Shown: positions 1 through 7,458 of the stretch, in pieces
Layout of the letters: every line of letters starts with the position of its first letter
How positions within the stretch are numbered: position 1 is the first letter of the stretch
Source: Methylobacterium isbiliense
GTDB taxonomy: Bacteria; Pseudomonadota; Alphaproteobacteria; Rhizobiales; Beijerinckiaceae
DNA: 42,303 nucleotides
Reading direction: 5' to 3'
NCBI RefSeq assembly: GCF_022179325.1
Contig: NZ_BPQQ01000096.1
Coordinates: 1-42,303 of the forward strand
The notes under the pieces: model-generated
Databases searched by the model: none
Seen by the model: only the letters and a program-made list of their open reading frames with translations
Told to the model about the DNA's origin: nothing
Position numbers and translations under genes: made by a program

Positions 1-18
1 CGCGAAGCCGAGGGAGGA

Positions 19-456
19 TCAGCGTCCCTTCACCGCGGAGTCGCGCGCAGTCTTGAGGTGGCGGATCATCTCGGCCGTGCCGGTGCCGGACTTGGGCAGG
101 GCCGTGACTTGTCCGGCCAGCACCGCGCGTGCCGCCCCCTCGGCGTCCAGCGGATCGCTCTTGCCTTTCTGGTGCCGCAGCTGGCGATTGGGACGGTTGA
201 CCTCCAACACATCGTGCCCCTGCTCGCGCAGGAAGCGCGACAGGCCGGCGCCATACGAACCGGTGCCCTCGACGCCGAAGACTCGGATCGGTCCTAGAGA
301 GCGTGCCCAGGTCTCGAGCGCACGGTAGCCCTTACCGCCGACCGGTATGGTGGTGCTGTCCAGGCGTGCGCCGAGCGCGCTGATCGCGACGGCAGCGTGG
401 ATGTGTTTGTGAGTGTCGACGCCGATGATGATCTCGGCGGGGGTGGTCTCGCTCAT
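19..456 (-). pseudogene. IS110-family transposase, N-terminal fragment
   Basis: The 145 residues match the N-terminal DEDD (RuvC-like) domain of IS110-family recombinases. The catalytic acidic residues are visible: Asp in VDTHK (about residue 14), Glu in VEGTG (about 63) and the two Asp of KSDPLDAE (about 100-104). IS110 recombinases are usually 330-400 residues long and carry a C-terminal domain with a catalytic serine. Here a TGA stops the protein right after the DEDD domain (ARDSAVKGR), and the bases beyond the stop do not continue the expected sequence, so the C-terminal half is absent or outside the window. A good ribosome-binding region (GGAGG, about 461-465 on the plus strand as its complement) precedes the start at 456. 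The fragment cannot be an active recombinase by itself. Confidence 0.85.
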
Positions 457-565
457 GGCAGGAGGCTCCAGACCGTTGCGGAAGACCTGCCGGTCTGGCG
501 GGCGGACAGGACTGTGACGGGATCAGCGGCCTCAGGCTCCTATGAGGTCACACCCCGCTCAATCG
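457..565 (-). ncRNA. Possible bridge-RNA region upstream of the IS110 transposase
   Basis: This is the non-coding left-end region of the IS110 element. It contains a perfect 8-bp inverted repeat, CCAGACCG (468-475) and CGGTCTGG (491-498), around a 15-nt loop, with a nested alternative pairing agacc/ggtct. IS110-group elements such as IS621 are known to encode a structured bridge RNA in the segment between the element end and the recombinase start. Position, orientation and the hairpin fit that, but I cannot see the element end or assign donor and target loops. The outer boundary near 565 is a guess. Confidence 0.3.
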
Positions 566-684
566 GCAGGTGCTGCCTGGAGCGCCGACAGATCACCCCA
601 ACGACACTGGGTCAGTCTCAAGCCGGGTCAGGCCTCCAAGCAGCGCTGACATTCTCACAGTCTCAAGCAACCGTGGGGGGAGGA

Positions 685-811
685 CGGCGACACTCCGCCC
701 TGGGCTACCGCTCACCCCTCGTCTACGAACAGGAGCACCAGCCAAAACCCGCAACCGAGACCCTGGTCACCCAAGCCCCGTAACCGTCCACAGAAACCGG
801 GCAATCCCAAA
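685..811 (+). mobile_element. IS3-family element remnant (OrfB C-terminus and right end)
   Basis: In one plus-strand frame, positions 685-783 encode RRHSALGYRSPLVYE followed by a stop. This is the hallmark C-terminal segment of IS3-family OrfB transposases (usually R-HSALGY-SP--FE). The bases just after the stop, ccgtccacagaaaccgggca, resemble the terminal inverted repeat of such elements. Everything upstream of the HSALGY motif is gone, so only the last 30 or so codons and the right end survive, next to the IS110 fragment. Confidence 0.6.
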
Positions 812-832
812 TAGCCGGGGCGGTCCCGGCGG

Positions 833-2080
833 CTACAGGCCGGACCGGATGGTGTCGAGGAGCCGGAAGCGCAGCGCGCCGTCGTTGCCCCCGAGCGCGA
901 TCACGAAACGCACCCGCCCGTGCCTGGCCGTGTCGGCATAACCCGCCAGGGTGCGGACGCCGGAGAACGTGCCGGTCTTGAAGTGGGCGCCGTCGCCGCT
1001 GCGCAGCAGGGCGCTATGGGGCGTAAAGAGATGCAGCACCTGAGCGAGGCCCCGGGCCGTGAAGCGGTTGCCGCGGCTGATGCCCGAGCCTTCCTCGAGG
1101 TGGATCGACCCGGCGAGGCCGTGCTTGGCGAGCACGTCGTTCGCGACCCGGAGCGATTTCTCGAGGCTGACGGGTCCACCCAGGCGATGCCCGCCGATCT
1201 CCAGGAAGACTTGGTTGGCGATGTAGTTGTTCGAGCCGAGGAGCATCGCCGCCAGGATCTGCGACAGGGGGCGGGACTGGCGGTGAACGTAGACCGGCTC
1301 CAGCCCCGCGGGGACGGCTCCCGTCGAGATCTTGCCCTTGACGCTGGCGCCGGCCCGCTCGACGAACGCGGCGATCAGCTCGCCGGCATAGAGCAGGCCC
1401 AGCGTGGGATCCCGGGTCAGGCTGATCCGGCCGCGACCCTGGTCGCTCCGGGCCAGGAACTGGCTGATCGCGAGCGGCGTGATCGGGGTCTGTTCCTCGG
1501 CGGAGCGGACCGTCTTGCCCCTCCGCACCGCATGGATCGTGTTGAAGTTCACCGCGAGCGCGGAGTTCAGGGCGTCGTAGGCCTCGTCGGTCGCCTCGAT
1601 GCCCGGAATGCGGAGATCGACGGGATAGTAGCTCGCGTCCAGCACGATGCCGCTGAGCGGCTGCTTGCCGATAGCGGCGACCAGGGCTGGCGCGAGCAGA
1701 GCCAGCTCCTCGGAGATCAGAAAGGGATCGCCGCCGCCGCGAATGTAGAGCACCCGGTTGGCATCCAGGTAGAAGCGGGTCTGAAAGCGGTAGTCGGCGC
1801 CCAGGGCGTCCAGCGCCAGCCAGGCGGTCACGATCTTCGCGACGGAGGCGGGGATGAAGGGCTTGTCGGCGTTCCGAGCGACGAGCTCGTCACCCTTCTC
1901 GTCCATCACGAGCACCAGCCCCGACGGAGCGAGCTCCGCGATCTTCTCCCTGGCACCGGCCAGGACCTGTGCGGGCGGCAGGAGCAGGGCGCAGGCAAGG
2001 GCGAACAGGAGACGCCGTCTGAGGCTGGCAGCCCGCACGCCCCACTTCGTCATTCTCGGCGATTGGCTCATCATGGCCAT
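833..2080 (-). CDS. dacB: D-alanyl-D-alanine carboxypeptidase/endopeptidase, PBP4 type (peptidase S13)
   Basis: The 415-residue protein cleaves D-Ala-D-Ala termini and peptide cross-links of peptidoglycan in the periplasm. The three penicillin-binding motifs are present in order: SVAK (79-82) with the nucleophilic serine, SNN in the middle (MLLGSNNYIANQ), and KTG near the C-terminus (HFKTGTFSG). Residues about 20-41 form a signal peptide or N-terminal anchor after RRR. The protein is somewhat shorter than E. coli PBP4, as is common in alphaproteobacteria. The start at 2080 has no clear ribosome-binding site; an in-frame ATG at 2053 would keep the signal sequence and is a good alternative. The 5' end touches the IS481 fragment, so the native promoter may have been replaced. 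No partner genes are adjacent. Confidence 0.9.
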   Translation of the reverse strand: MAMMSQSPRMTKWGVRAASLRRRLLFALACALLLPPAQVLAGAREKIAELAPSGLVLVMDEKGDELVARNADKPFIPASVAKIVTAWLALDALGADYRFQTRFYLDANRVLYIRGGGDPFLISEELALLAPALVAAIGKQPLSGIVLDASYYPVDLRIPGIEATDEAYDALNSALAVNFNTIHAVRRGKTVRSAEEQTPITPLAISQFLARSDQGRGRISLTRDPTLGLLYAGELIAAFVERAGASVKGKISTGAVPAGLEPVYVHRQSRPLSQILAAMLLGSNNYIANQVFLEIGGHRLGGPVSLEKSLRVANDVLAKHGLAGSIHLEEGSGISRGNRFTARGLAQVLHLFTPHSALLRSGDGAHFKTGTFSGVRTLAGYADTARHGRVRFVIALGGNDGALRFRLLDTIRSGL

Positions 2081-2310
2081 ATGGTCTCAGTGTCCCCGCA
2101 AAAGGTCTGGGCAAGAGGTCGGGTATCGTCCGCTTTGGTCTGGTGGGAGCGCTGCTTCTGCACGGGTGTGGGGCTGAGGCCGCAGCGCTTGGCGGCGGCT
2201 CTCACGCTCTCCTGACGTAGCTGTATTGCGCGACGGACCGCCTCCGTTGTGCTGGCGCTGCCGGAGAGAACTTGGCGCGGGACAATTTGGCCCAGGACAA
2301 CTTGGCCCAT
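2071..2310 (-). pseudogene. IS481-type transposase, N-terminal fragment
   Basis: The predicted 79 residues include TTEAVRRAIQLRQESVRAAAKRCGLSPTPVQK, which is the helix-turn-helix start of the common rhizobial IS481-like transposase (usual form TTEAVRRAIQ-SQESLRALAKRYGI--KTVAKW). Similarity stops after about 50 residues and the frame ends where dacB begins, with no DDE domain. The start region carries a 15-bp tandem repeat that lengthens the N-terminus. It is a remnant and is not expected to be functional. Confidence 0.65.
2265..2309. repeat. Three-copy 15-bp tandem repeat
   Basis: Two nearly identical 15-bp units, ggacaatttggccca (2280-2294) and ggacaacttggccca (2295-2309), follow a degenerate third unit (2265-2279). 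They lie in frame in the start of the IS481 fragment and repeat the pattern GQ-V-. The array probably arose by slippage. Confidence 0.6.
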
Positions 2311-2367
2311 CGCGCATCCCTCGCAGCATGATGGTCAACCGTACCACTACGTCGCGGAATCAAACCT

Positions 2368-3228
2368 CTAGCCGGAGAGAAGACTCATCGCGAACCGTCC
2401 CGCCATGGCGAGGAGAAAGGTTGCGAAGGCAAGCTCGAGCGTGCGCTCCGGCAGTCGATGAGCGAGACGTGCGCCGACCGGCGCGACGGCGATGCTGGTC
2501 GGGATCAAGAGCATGAATCCGATCAGCGACACATAGCCGAGCGCCAGAGGGAGCTGCAGGGCGACGATGTCTGGATGCTGGGCTGCCTTAGACCAGCCCG
2601 CAATGGCGTAGCCAACCGCCCCCGGAAGCGAAATGAGCACGCCCAGACCGGCGGAGGTCCCGACGGCCTGACGGATGCTGCGGCCATACGAGGTCAACAC
2701 CATCGCCCCGAGTGCGCCGCCGCCAATCCCCATCAGCGCCGAGATCGCCCCGATGAGGAAGCCGGAGGCATGAATGGGAGTGCCGGACAGCGGCCTCTCG
2801 CTACCGAGGACACGGGATTCGCGCTTGAAGACGAGGCGCAAGGCCAGAAACCCTGCCACGATCACGAAGGTGACTTTGAACACCGTCGGAGCGGCGAAAC
2901 GGGCAACGGCGCTCGCGCCGAGCACGCCGACGAGCACGGATGGCGCCCAGGCGCGCAGAACGCCCCACTCGACGGCATCCTTGGCGCGATGAGCGGCCAG
3001 CGATCGAATCGAGGTTGGGATGATGACAGCGAGCGAGGTGCCAATGCAGAACGGCATACGCGCCTCGTCGGGAACACCTGCCAGACGAAATAGCTCGTAG
3101 AGTACGGGAACTGTCACTGCGCCGCCGCCGACGCCGAAGAGTCCTGCAAGCAAGCCGGTCAGGGCACCGGCCGCCAAAAGCGCCAACACGAGTGGGGCGA
3201 TTTCTGAGGCGTGCATGCCGGCAATCAT
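2368..3228 (-). CDS. TauE/SafE-family membrane permease (sulfite/organosulfonate exporter type)
   Basis: The 286-residue protein is strongly hydrophobic with about eight predicted membrane segments. It carries the two glycine-rich repeats typical of the TauE/SafE family (formerly DUF81): GLLAGLFGVGGG near residues 25-36 and LIGAISALMGIGGGALGAM in the second half. Family members export sulfite, sulfoacetate or related anions across the inner membrane, but substrate cannot be told from sequence. Length is normal. The start at 3228 is preceded by a weak AGG; an ATG four codons later is possible. No sulfur-metabolism gene lies next to it. The gene stands alone between IS remnants, so its context gives no hint about substrate. 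Confidence 0.85.
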   Translation of the reverse strand: MIAGMHASEIAPLVLALLAAGALTGLLAGLFGVGGGAVTVPVLYELFRLAGVPDEARMPFCIGTSLAVIIPTSIRSLAAHRAKDAVEWGVLRAWAPSVLVGVLGASAVARFAAPTVFKVTFVIVAGFLALRLVFKRESRVLGSERPLSGTPIHASGFLIGAISALMGIGGGALGAMVLTSYGRSIRQAVGTSAGLGVLISLPGAVGYAIAGWSKAAQHPDIVALQLPLALGYVSLIGFMLLIPTSIAVAPVGARLAHRLPERTLELAFATFLLAMAGRFAMSLLSG

Positions 3229-3571
3229 CTGGGCCTCGTAGAAGGAACTCGCTTTGTCCGCTGCAGCCGGGATTCAGCAAACGGCAGAACCTGCGCACAT
3301 CGGCGATGCCAGGATCTGTATCATGCAGCCCACCGCCCATATCAGTGACCCCACCATGATCCGAAACGCAAATTCACGATTGGCTCGTCGATGATCGAAT
3401 GGGGGTGCATTGATCGGTCCTAGCAACGCGTCCCGTACTCGCAACCGCGCAACCCCAGGCGACAGCATACGTGCGGGCAACGCGCGAGAACTCCGGCACC
3501 CGAAGATGGCCGTAGGACTTGTGATGGTTCGGCTCGCCGTCAGGCCGACGGTAGGCATTCAGGACCGGACG
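3229..3571. other. Intergenic stretch without a recognisable gene
   Basis: About 340 bp between the TauE/SafE gene and the deleted IS3 copy. A 94-codon minus-strand frame (3274-3558) has no recognisable domain, no convincing ribosome-binding site and ordinary shadow-frame composition. I see no tRNA or strong hairpin. The promoter of the TauE/SafE gene should lie in the left part, and the left end of the IS3 copy in the last few tens of bases, but I cannot place either. Confidence 0.5.
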
Positions 3572-3605
3572 ATGCAGCGATCAAGGTTCACAGACGAGCA
3601 GGTGA

Positions 3606-4238
3606 TTGCGATCCTGCGCGAGCAGGAAGCGGGCGGGATCACCGCTCGTGCTGCCGGTTCCGCCCCACACGCGCTGGTCGATCGACTTCGTCCCCGACCA
3701 ACGCGCCTCGGGCCGGCGGTTTCGGATCCTGAACGCGGTCGACGACGTCACGAAGGAGTGCCTCACGGCGGTGGCGGACACCTCGATCTCGGGCCGGCGC
3801 GTTGTACGCGAGTTGACCGCGCGTGTGGCCCGACACGGCAGGCCGACGGTGATCGTCTCCGATCACGGCACTGAGTTCACCTCGAACGCCATGCTGGCCT
3901 GGACGCAGGAAGCTGGGGTCGGCTGGCACTTCATCGCGCCGGGCAAGCCGATGCAGAACGGCGTGCGCGAGACCGTCAACGGCCGGATGCGCGACGAGTT
4001 GTTGAACGAGACGCTGTTCTTCGCCCACGCCCGCACCGCGCTGGCCCGCTGGGTTGCGGACTACACCCAGCACCGGCCCCACTCGGCCCTTCGCTATCAA
4101 ACCCCAGCCGCCTTCGCGGCCAGCTTCACCGCACCGGGCGATCGGCGCAGCAATCCCGACCAGCTCAGCCGATCGCCCGGTGCTCCCGCCGCCCTCACGC
4201 GCCACTCTCACGCCGCGACTCCGGCCACCACCGGATGA
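3606..4238 (+). pseudogene. IS3-family OrfB, integrase core, fused to an OrfA remnant by deletion
   Basis: This frame encodes the DDE integrase core of an IS3-type transposase. The first Asp is in RWSIDFVPD, the second in VIVSDHGTEF, and the Glu in QNGVRETVNGRMRDELL, followed by the typical QHRPHSALRYQTPAAFA tail. The first listed codon is a TTG inside the OrfA remnant, so it is not a real start. The proper OrfA start (3572) lies in a different frame and ends out of frame after the junction. The normal OrfB N-terminus is missing, so transposition activity in cis is unlikely, although the catalytic core itself looks intact. Confidence 0.75.
3611..3693 (+). repeat. 83-bp segment shared with 6565-6647 (inverted copy)
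   Basis: By eye, all 83 bases equal the reverse complement of 6565-6647. The segment spans the OrfA/OrfB deletion junction. Outside it the two IS3 copies differ at roughly one base in five or six. The two copies lie about 2.9 kb apart in opposite orientation. Confidence 0.85.
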
Positions 4239-4343
4239 ATAACGGAGGTCACGTCATCAGTTCGCTTGAAGGTGCCCGCAAGCGGACAAGACCTCGAAAG
4301 CTCTGCAATCGGCCGCTCAAAAAAACTTTTGTCCAGAAAGGCT

Positions 4344-5336
4344 TTAGTCTAGTCGAGCGCCTGAGATCTGGACCATTTCCTTCCAAATCGGCCGTTCGCG
4401 CTGACCCTTCTCCTGCGCCTGTTCCGGCGTACTCGCGAGCGGACGGGCGCCGGCGACCTCAAACCGCTGCTGGATCATCGGATCGGCCGCAATCGCGCGC
4501 AGCGCCTCCGAGATCTGGTCGACGATCGCGCGCGGCGTGGCGCTCGGCGCAACGAATGCGGCCCAGGAGGTCGCCACGAAGTCCGGCACGCCCGCCTCGG
4601 CCATGGTCGGCACGTCGGGCAGGGTCGGCCAGCGCTCGGGCGTCGTGACGGCGAGCACTCGGAATTGGCCGGCTGCGATCGCGCCGACATAGGAGGGCAG
4701 GTTGTCGATCGCGAGTTGGACATCGCCGCTGAGCATCGCCGGTATGGTCTGCGCGGCGCCGCGGAACGGAACGTGGGTCGCTGTCAGACCGGTGCGCGTG
4801 GCGAAGAGCGCGCCGCAGAGGTGCGGCGACGTGCCGACGCCGGGGCTGCCGTAGAAGTAGCCTCCGCTGCGGCCCTTCGCCCAGGCAATGAATTCCGGGA
4901 TCGTGCGAGCCGGCACGTGCTGGGTGGGCACCACCGCGACGTTCGGCAACTCCCAGGTCAGTGAGATGGGGATGAGGTCCCGGTCCGCGTCGAAGGGCAT
5001 ACGGCTGTAGAGGTACTGGCTGATTGAGAAGTGGCCGACGGTCGCCGCACCGATTGTGTAGCCGTCGGGCGTACTCTTGGCCACGGCGTCGATGCCGGTG
5101 TTGCCGCCCGTGCCCGGGCGGTTCTCGACGACCCAGGTGCCGCCGAGCCGATCCTTGAGGCGCTCGCCGAGAAGACGCGCGAGCACGTCGGTCGAGCCGC
5201 CTGCCGGATAGGGAACGATGAGCCGGATCGGCCGCTCGGGCCAGTTGCGATTCTGGCCGAGGGCGAGGCTCGGCAATCCGGCCACGACGCCGCCCGCCGA
5301 GGCGGCGATCCAGCCGCGACGCGTCAATCCCTTCAT
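4344..5336 (-). CDS. Bug-family (TctC-like) periplasmic solute-binding protein
   Basis: The 330-residue protein is a typical extracytoplasmic receptor of the tripartite tricarboxylate transporter (Bug) family. After a signal peptide with a Tat-like start (TRRGWIAASAGG, cleavage near residue 28) comes WPERPIRLIVPYPAGGSTDVLAR. The conserved GGNTGIDAVAKSTPDGYT and the G-PTHVPFRG-type segment (ATHVPFRGAAQTIPAMLSGDVQ) follow. Such proteins bind carboxylates or amides in the periplasm. No TctA/TctB membrane genes lie nearby, which is common for Bug proteins: they occur as large orphan sets that may share one transporter. The ligand is unknown. A GGGAGGAAC-like ribosome-binding site precedes the start. 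It lies between two IS remnants. Confidence 0.9.
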   Translation of the reverse strand: MKGLTRRGWIAASAGGVVAGLPSLALGQNRNWPERPIRLIVPYPAGGSTDVLARLLGERLKDRLGGTWVVENRPGTGGNTGIDAVAKSTPDGYTIGAATVGHFSISQYLYSRMPFDADRDLIPISLTWELPNVAVVPTQHVPARTIPEFIAWAKGRSGGYFYGSPGVGTSPHLCGALFATRTGLTATHVPFRGAAQTIPAMLSGDVQLAIDNLPSYVGAIAAGQFRVLAVTTPERWPTLPDVPTMAEAGVPDFVATSWAAFVAPSATPRAIVDQISEALRAIAADPMIQQRFEVAGARPLASTPEQAQEKGQRERPIWKEMVQISGARLD

Positions 5337-5560
5337 CAGTTCCTCCCTATCCGGGGCCGTGCCGGATACTGATCACCCGGATAGAGGGGCCGAACGGCTC
5401 CTCCGTCACATCCCATACCGGTCGACGCAGGTTCGTGAGCTGGCCGTGCCGCATGTCTTCGGCGTACTAGTCTCGGCCTGTCAATACTCGTCGAATAGGG
5501 AAGGTCCATCAGGCGCTGTCCGAACGCGAGATGACTTCTCACGCACGCGGGCGACGGCCC
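5337..5560. other. Intergenic stretch without a recognisable gene
   Basis: Upstream of the Bug-type gene up to the probable right end of the IS256 remnant. I find no coding frame with recognisable similarity and no strong hairpin. The promoter of the Bug-type gene should lie near the left side. Confidence 0.5.
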
Positions 5561-5762
5561 CGGGTCGTGTCCCCTGGCGTGGTGTAGCTGCGGTGTGGAC
5601 ACCACGATCAATCGGCCGGGTCCGGGACGATCAGGCGGCCAGGATGGGCAGGCTGACACGAGGATCCGCTGATCGGGGCGATGCTTTCCAGGGTCACGCA
5701 GCGGGCGCGCTGGACGGCCCATTCGTCGTTCTGTTCGCGCAGGAGCGCGCCGACAGGGCGAA
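5561..5762 (-). mobile_element. IS256-family transposase C-terminal remnant with element end
   Basis: Read on the minus strand from about 5762, one frame gives GALLREQNDEWAVQRARCVTLESIAPIS, the well-known C-terminus of IS256-family transposases (LLEQNDEWAVQRARYMTLE). After that a one-base shift breaks the usual ending (expected ..LPILAA stop, still readable in the next frame). The sequence near 5562-5590 (complement of CTACACCACGCCAGGGGACACGACCC) looks like the terminal repeat of such elements. Only the last 50 or so codons remain. The inner edge abuts the truncated ycaQ gene. Confidence 0.7.
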
Positions 5763-6464
5763 GATGGCCGGTACGATCTGCCTGAGCGGGTGCTGCCCCG
5801 CGCCATCCTTCAGGTCCCGACGCCGAGCGAGGTGGATGCCCGGCGGAACCTCATCGCCCGGTCGGCACGCGCGCTCGGTGTCGCAACGGCGCACGATCTG
5901 CGCGACTACTCCCGCATCGGCCCCACGGATGCCCGGCTGCCCATCGACCAGCTGGTCGAGGAGGGCACGCTCGTTCCCGTCCGCGTCCGCGGGTGGCTGC
6001 ATCAGGCCTACCTGCACAAGGACGCGCGGCTCGGCCGCACGCGCGCCGGCGCGGCGCTGGTGTCGCCGTTCGACCCGCTCGTCTGGCATCGCCCGCGCAC
6101 CGAGAGGCTGTTCGGCTTCCGCTATCGCCTGGAGATCTACACGCCTGCCCACAAGCGCGAGCACGGCTACGATGTCCTGCCGCTTCTTCTGGATGGTGCG
6201 CTCGTCGCCCGCGTGGACCTGAAGGCGGACCGCAAGGCCGGCGCGCTGATCGTTCAGCGGGCGCATGTCGAGCGGCAGGCACCCTCGTGCACGGTGGAGC
6301 GCCTCGCGGACGCGCTCGGCTCCCTCGCGGCATGGCTCGGATTGTCGCGCCTTGCCGTCACGCCTGCCGCCGCCCTGGCGGGCTTGTCCCCGAGCGCCGC
6401 CATCCCGGCCGGGCCGCCAACCATCGGGCCGCCCCCTCCGAAGGTGGCCGATCGGTCGTGGTAG
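5763..6464 (+). pseudogene. ycaQ: ycaQ/alkZ-like DNA glycosylase, 5'-truncated
   Basis: From 5763 the frame reads DGRYDLPERVLPRAILQVPTPSEVDARRNLI and continues through VEEGTLVPVRVRGW and SPFDPLVWHRPRTERLFGFRYRLEIYTPAHKREHGYDVLPLLLDGALVARVDLKADRK. This is the C-terminal half of YcaQ/AlkZ-type winged-helix proteins (HTH_42 family), which unhook interstrand DNA crosslinks. Intact members are about 400 residues; only about 230 remain. The N-terminal half with the catalytic Gln-X-Gln motif is missing, and the break coincides with the IS256 remnant at 5762. The last 30 or so residues after GLSRLAV are Pro/Ala-rich and unlike the family, so the 3' end may be altered too. Nothing suggests a functional product. 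Confidence 0.8.
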
Positions 6465-6504
6465 GCGCCCTTCACCGGCGAGGTAAGGGGCGGCACGCGC
6501 TATG

Positions 6505-6750
6505 CGAGGACGTCCTCGGCCACGTTCAGGATCCGGAAGCGCCGGCCCGAGGCGAACTGGTCGCGGACGAAGTCGATCGACCAGCGCGTGTGGGGCGGAA
6601 CCGGCAGCACGAGCGGTGATCCCGCCCGCTTCCTGCTCGCGCAGGATGGCGATGACCTGCTCGTCGGTGGACCGCGATCGCTTCATCGTCCGATCCTTCC
6701 GGGATGCCGGACGCTACCCTCCGCTGGCCGAGATCACGGGCAGCACGTCA
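6505..6750 (-). mobile_element. Internally deleted IS3-family element, copy 2 (3'-truncated)
   Basis: On the minus strand the segment opens with an IS3-type end (TGACGTGCTGCCC at 6750 inward). It then has the OrfA start MKRSRSTDEQVIAILREQEAGG (start codon at 6686), runs through the same OrfA/OrfB deletion junction as copy 1, and continues with RWSIDFVRDQFASGRRFRILNV before similarity ends near 6505. The DDE core beyond the first Asp is lost. It lies directly after the truncated ycaQ frame. Confidence 0.7.
6565..6647 (-). repeat. 83-bp segment identical to 3611-3693
   Basis: Second copy of the segment that spans the OrfA/OrfB deletion junction, in inverted orientation. Flanking element sequence differs between the two copies while this core does not. 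Confidence 0.85.
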
Positions 6751-6791
6751 ACCTGATCGGACCTTCGCCGCGCATCAGGCGCGTCCCGGAG

Positions 6792-7436
6792 TCACGCCGC
6801 CCGGCTGAGATAGCGGTCGACCGGCCGGAGGATGCGTCCACGTTCGATCGGCACGCAGGATTCGGGGAAGTCCTGGGTGAAGCGGGCGCCGCGGTCCTTG
6901 GCCAGGTTCAGGAAGCGATCGAGCTGGTTCATTGCGCCCGTCGCGATGTCGTGCAGGACGATCAGCGTCTCCGCCTGCGAGAAGCATTGTTGGAGCGCGC
7001 GATCGACCCATTCCTGGGGGCGGACCCAATCCTCGGGAATCGCGTTCCACAGGACGCAGGTGAAGCCGCCCTGCACCAGCACGTCGAGCGCCTCGGGGTT
7101 GAGCAGGCGATCGTCGAGCAGGCCGCCGCCGCCGAAGGGGCGGAAGAACCGGCGCTCATGCGCGAGGGTGCCGATCAGCTCCTGCGTGCGCACGATCTCG
7201 AAGGTGGCCATGCCCGCCGCGGCGCTCATCCCGAGCGGCACGAGATGATTGTAGGTGTGGTTGCCGATCGCGTGCCCCTCGCCATGCGCCCGCTCGCACA
7301 GGTAGCGACGCTCACGCAGCTTGTCCCCGAGCACGAAGAAGGTGGTCCGGATGTCGTGGCGACGCAGGACATCGAGCACCTGCGGCGTCACGTCGGGATC
7401 CGGGCCGTTGTCGAAGGAGAGCGTGATCTGTGTCAT
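6792..7436 (-). CDS. NodB-fold polysaccharide deacetylase-like hydrolase
   Basis: The 214-residue protein has the order of motifs of the NodB homology domain (carbohydrate esterase family 4): SFDNGPDPDVT at the N-terminus (D9), the HTYNH metal site (H60, H64) and RFFRPFGG. The usual TFDDGP motif is FDNGP here, so the second Asp, normally a metal ligand, is Asn10. Family members remove N-acyl groups from sugars, and relatives such as PuuE act on ureido compounds. There is no signal peptide, which argues against a cell-wall substrate and for a cytoplasmic small molecule. It is the last gene of the six-gene operon, 22 bp after a permease, so it probably acts on the imported compound or its product. 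The true substrate cannot be deduced. Confidence 0.75.
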   Translation of the reverse strand: MTQITLSFDNGPDPDVTPQVLDVLRRHDIRTTFFVLGDKLRERRYLCERAHGEGHAIGNHTYNHLVPLGMSAAAGMATFEIVRTQELIGTLAHERRFFRPFGGGGLLDDRLLNPEALDVLVQGGFTCVLWNAIPEDWVRPQEWVDRALQQCFSQAETLIVLHDIATGAMNQLDRFLNLAKDRGARFTQDFPESCVPIERGRILRPVDRYLSRAA

Positions 7437-7458
7437 CGACCGGTGTTCCTGAGCATCG

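Larger units (their letters stand above)
3572..4256 (+). mobile_element. Internally deleted IS3-family element, copy 1
   Basis: The segment starts with the first codons of an IS3-type OrfA (MQRSRFTDEQVIAILREQE, start 3572) and runs directly into the middle of OrfB in another frame. The helix-turn-helix of OrfA and the N-terminal part of OrfB are missing. The right end at 4256 reads, inward on the minus strand, TGACGTGACCTCCG. It shares its first seven bases (TGACGTG) with the left end of copy 2 (TGACGTGCTGCCC, at 6750 read on the minus strand), so these are probably the terminal inverted repeats. The left end of copy 1 is not clear. Confidence 0.7.

Noticed and set aside
3274-3558. 94-codon minus-strand frame with a hydrophobic C-terminus
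   Set aside because: No family, no ribosome-binding site, and it lies in a stretch disturbed by IS remnants. It was left as unassigned sequence.
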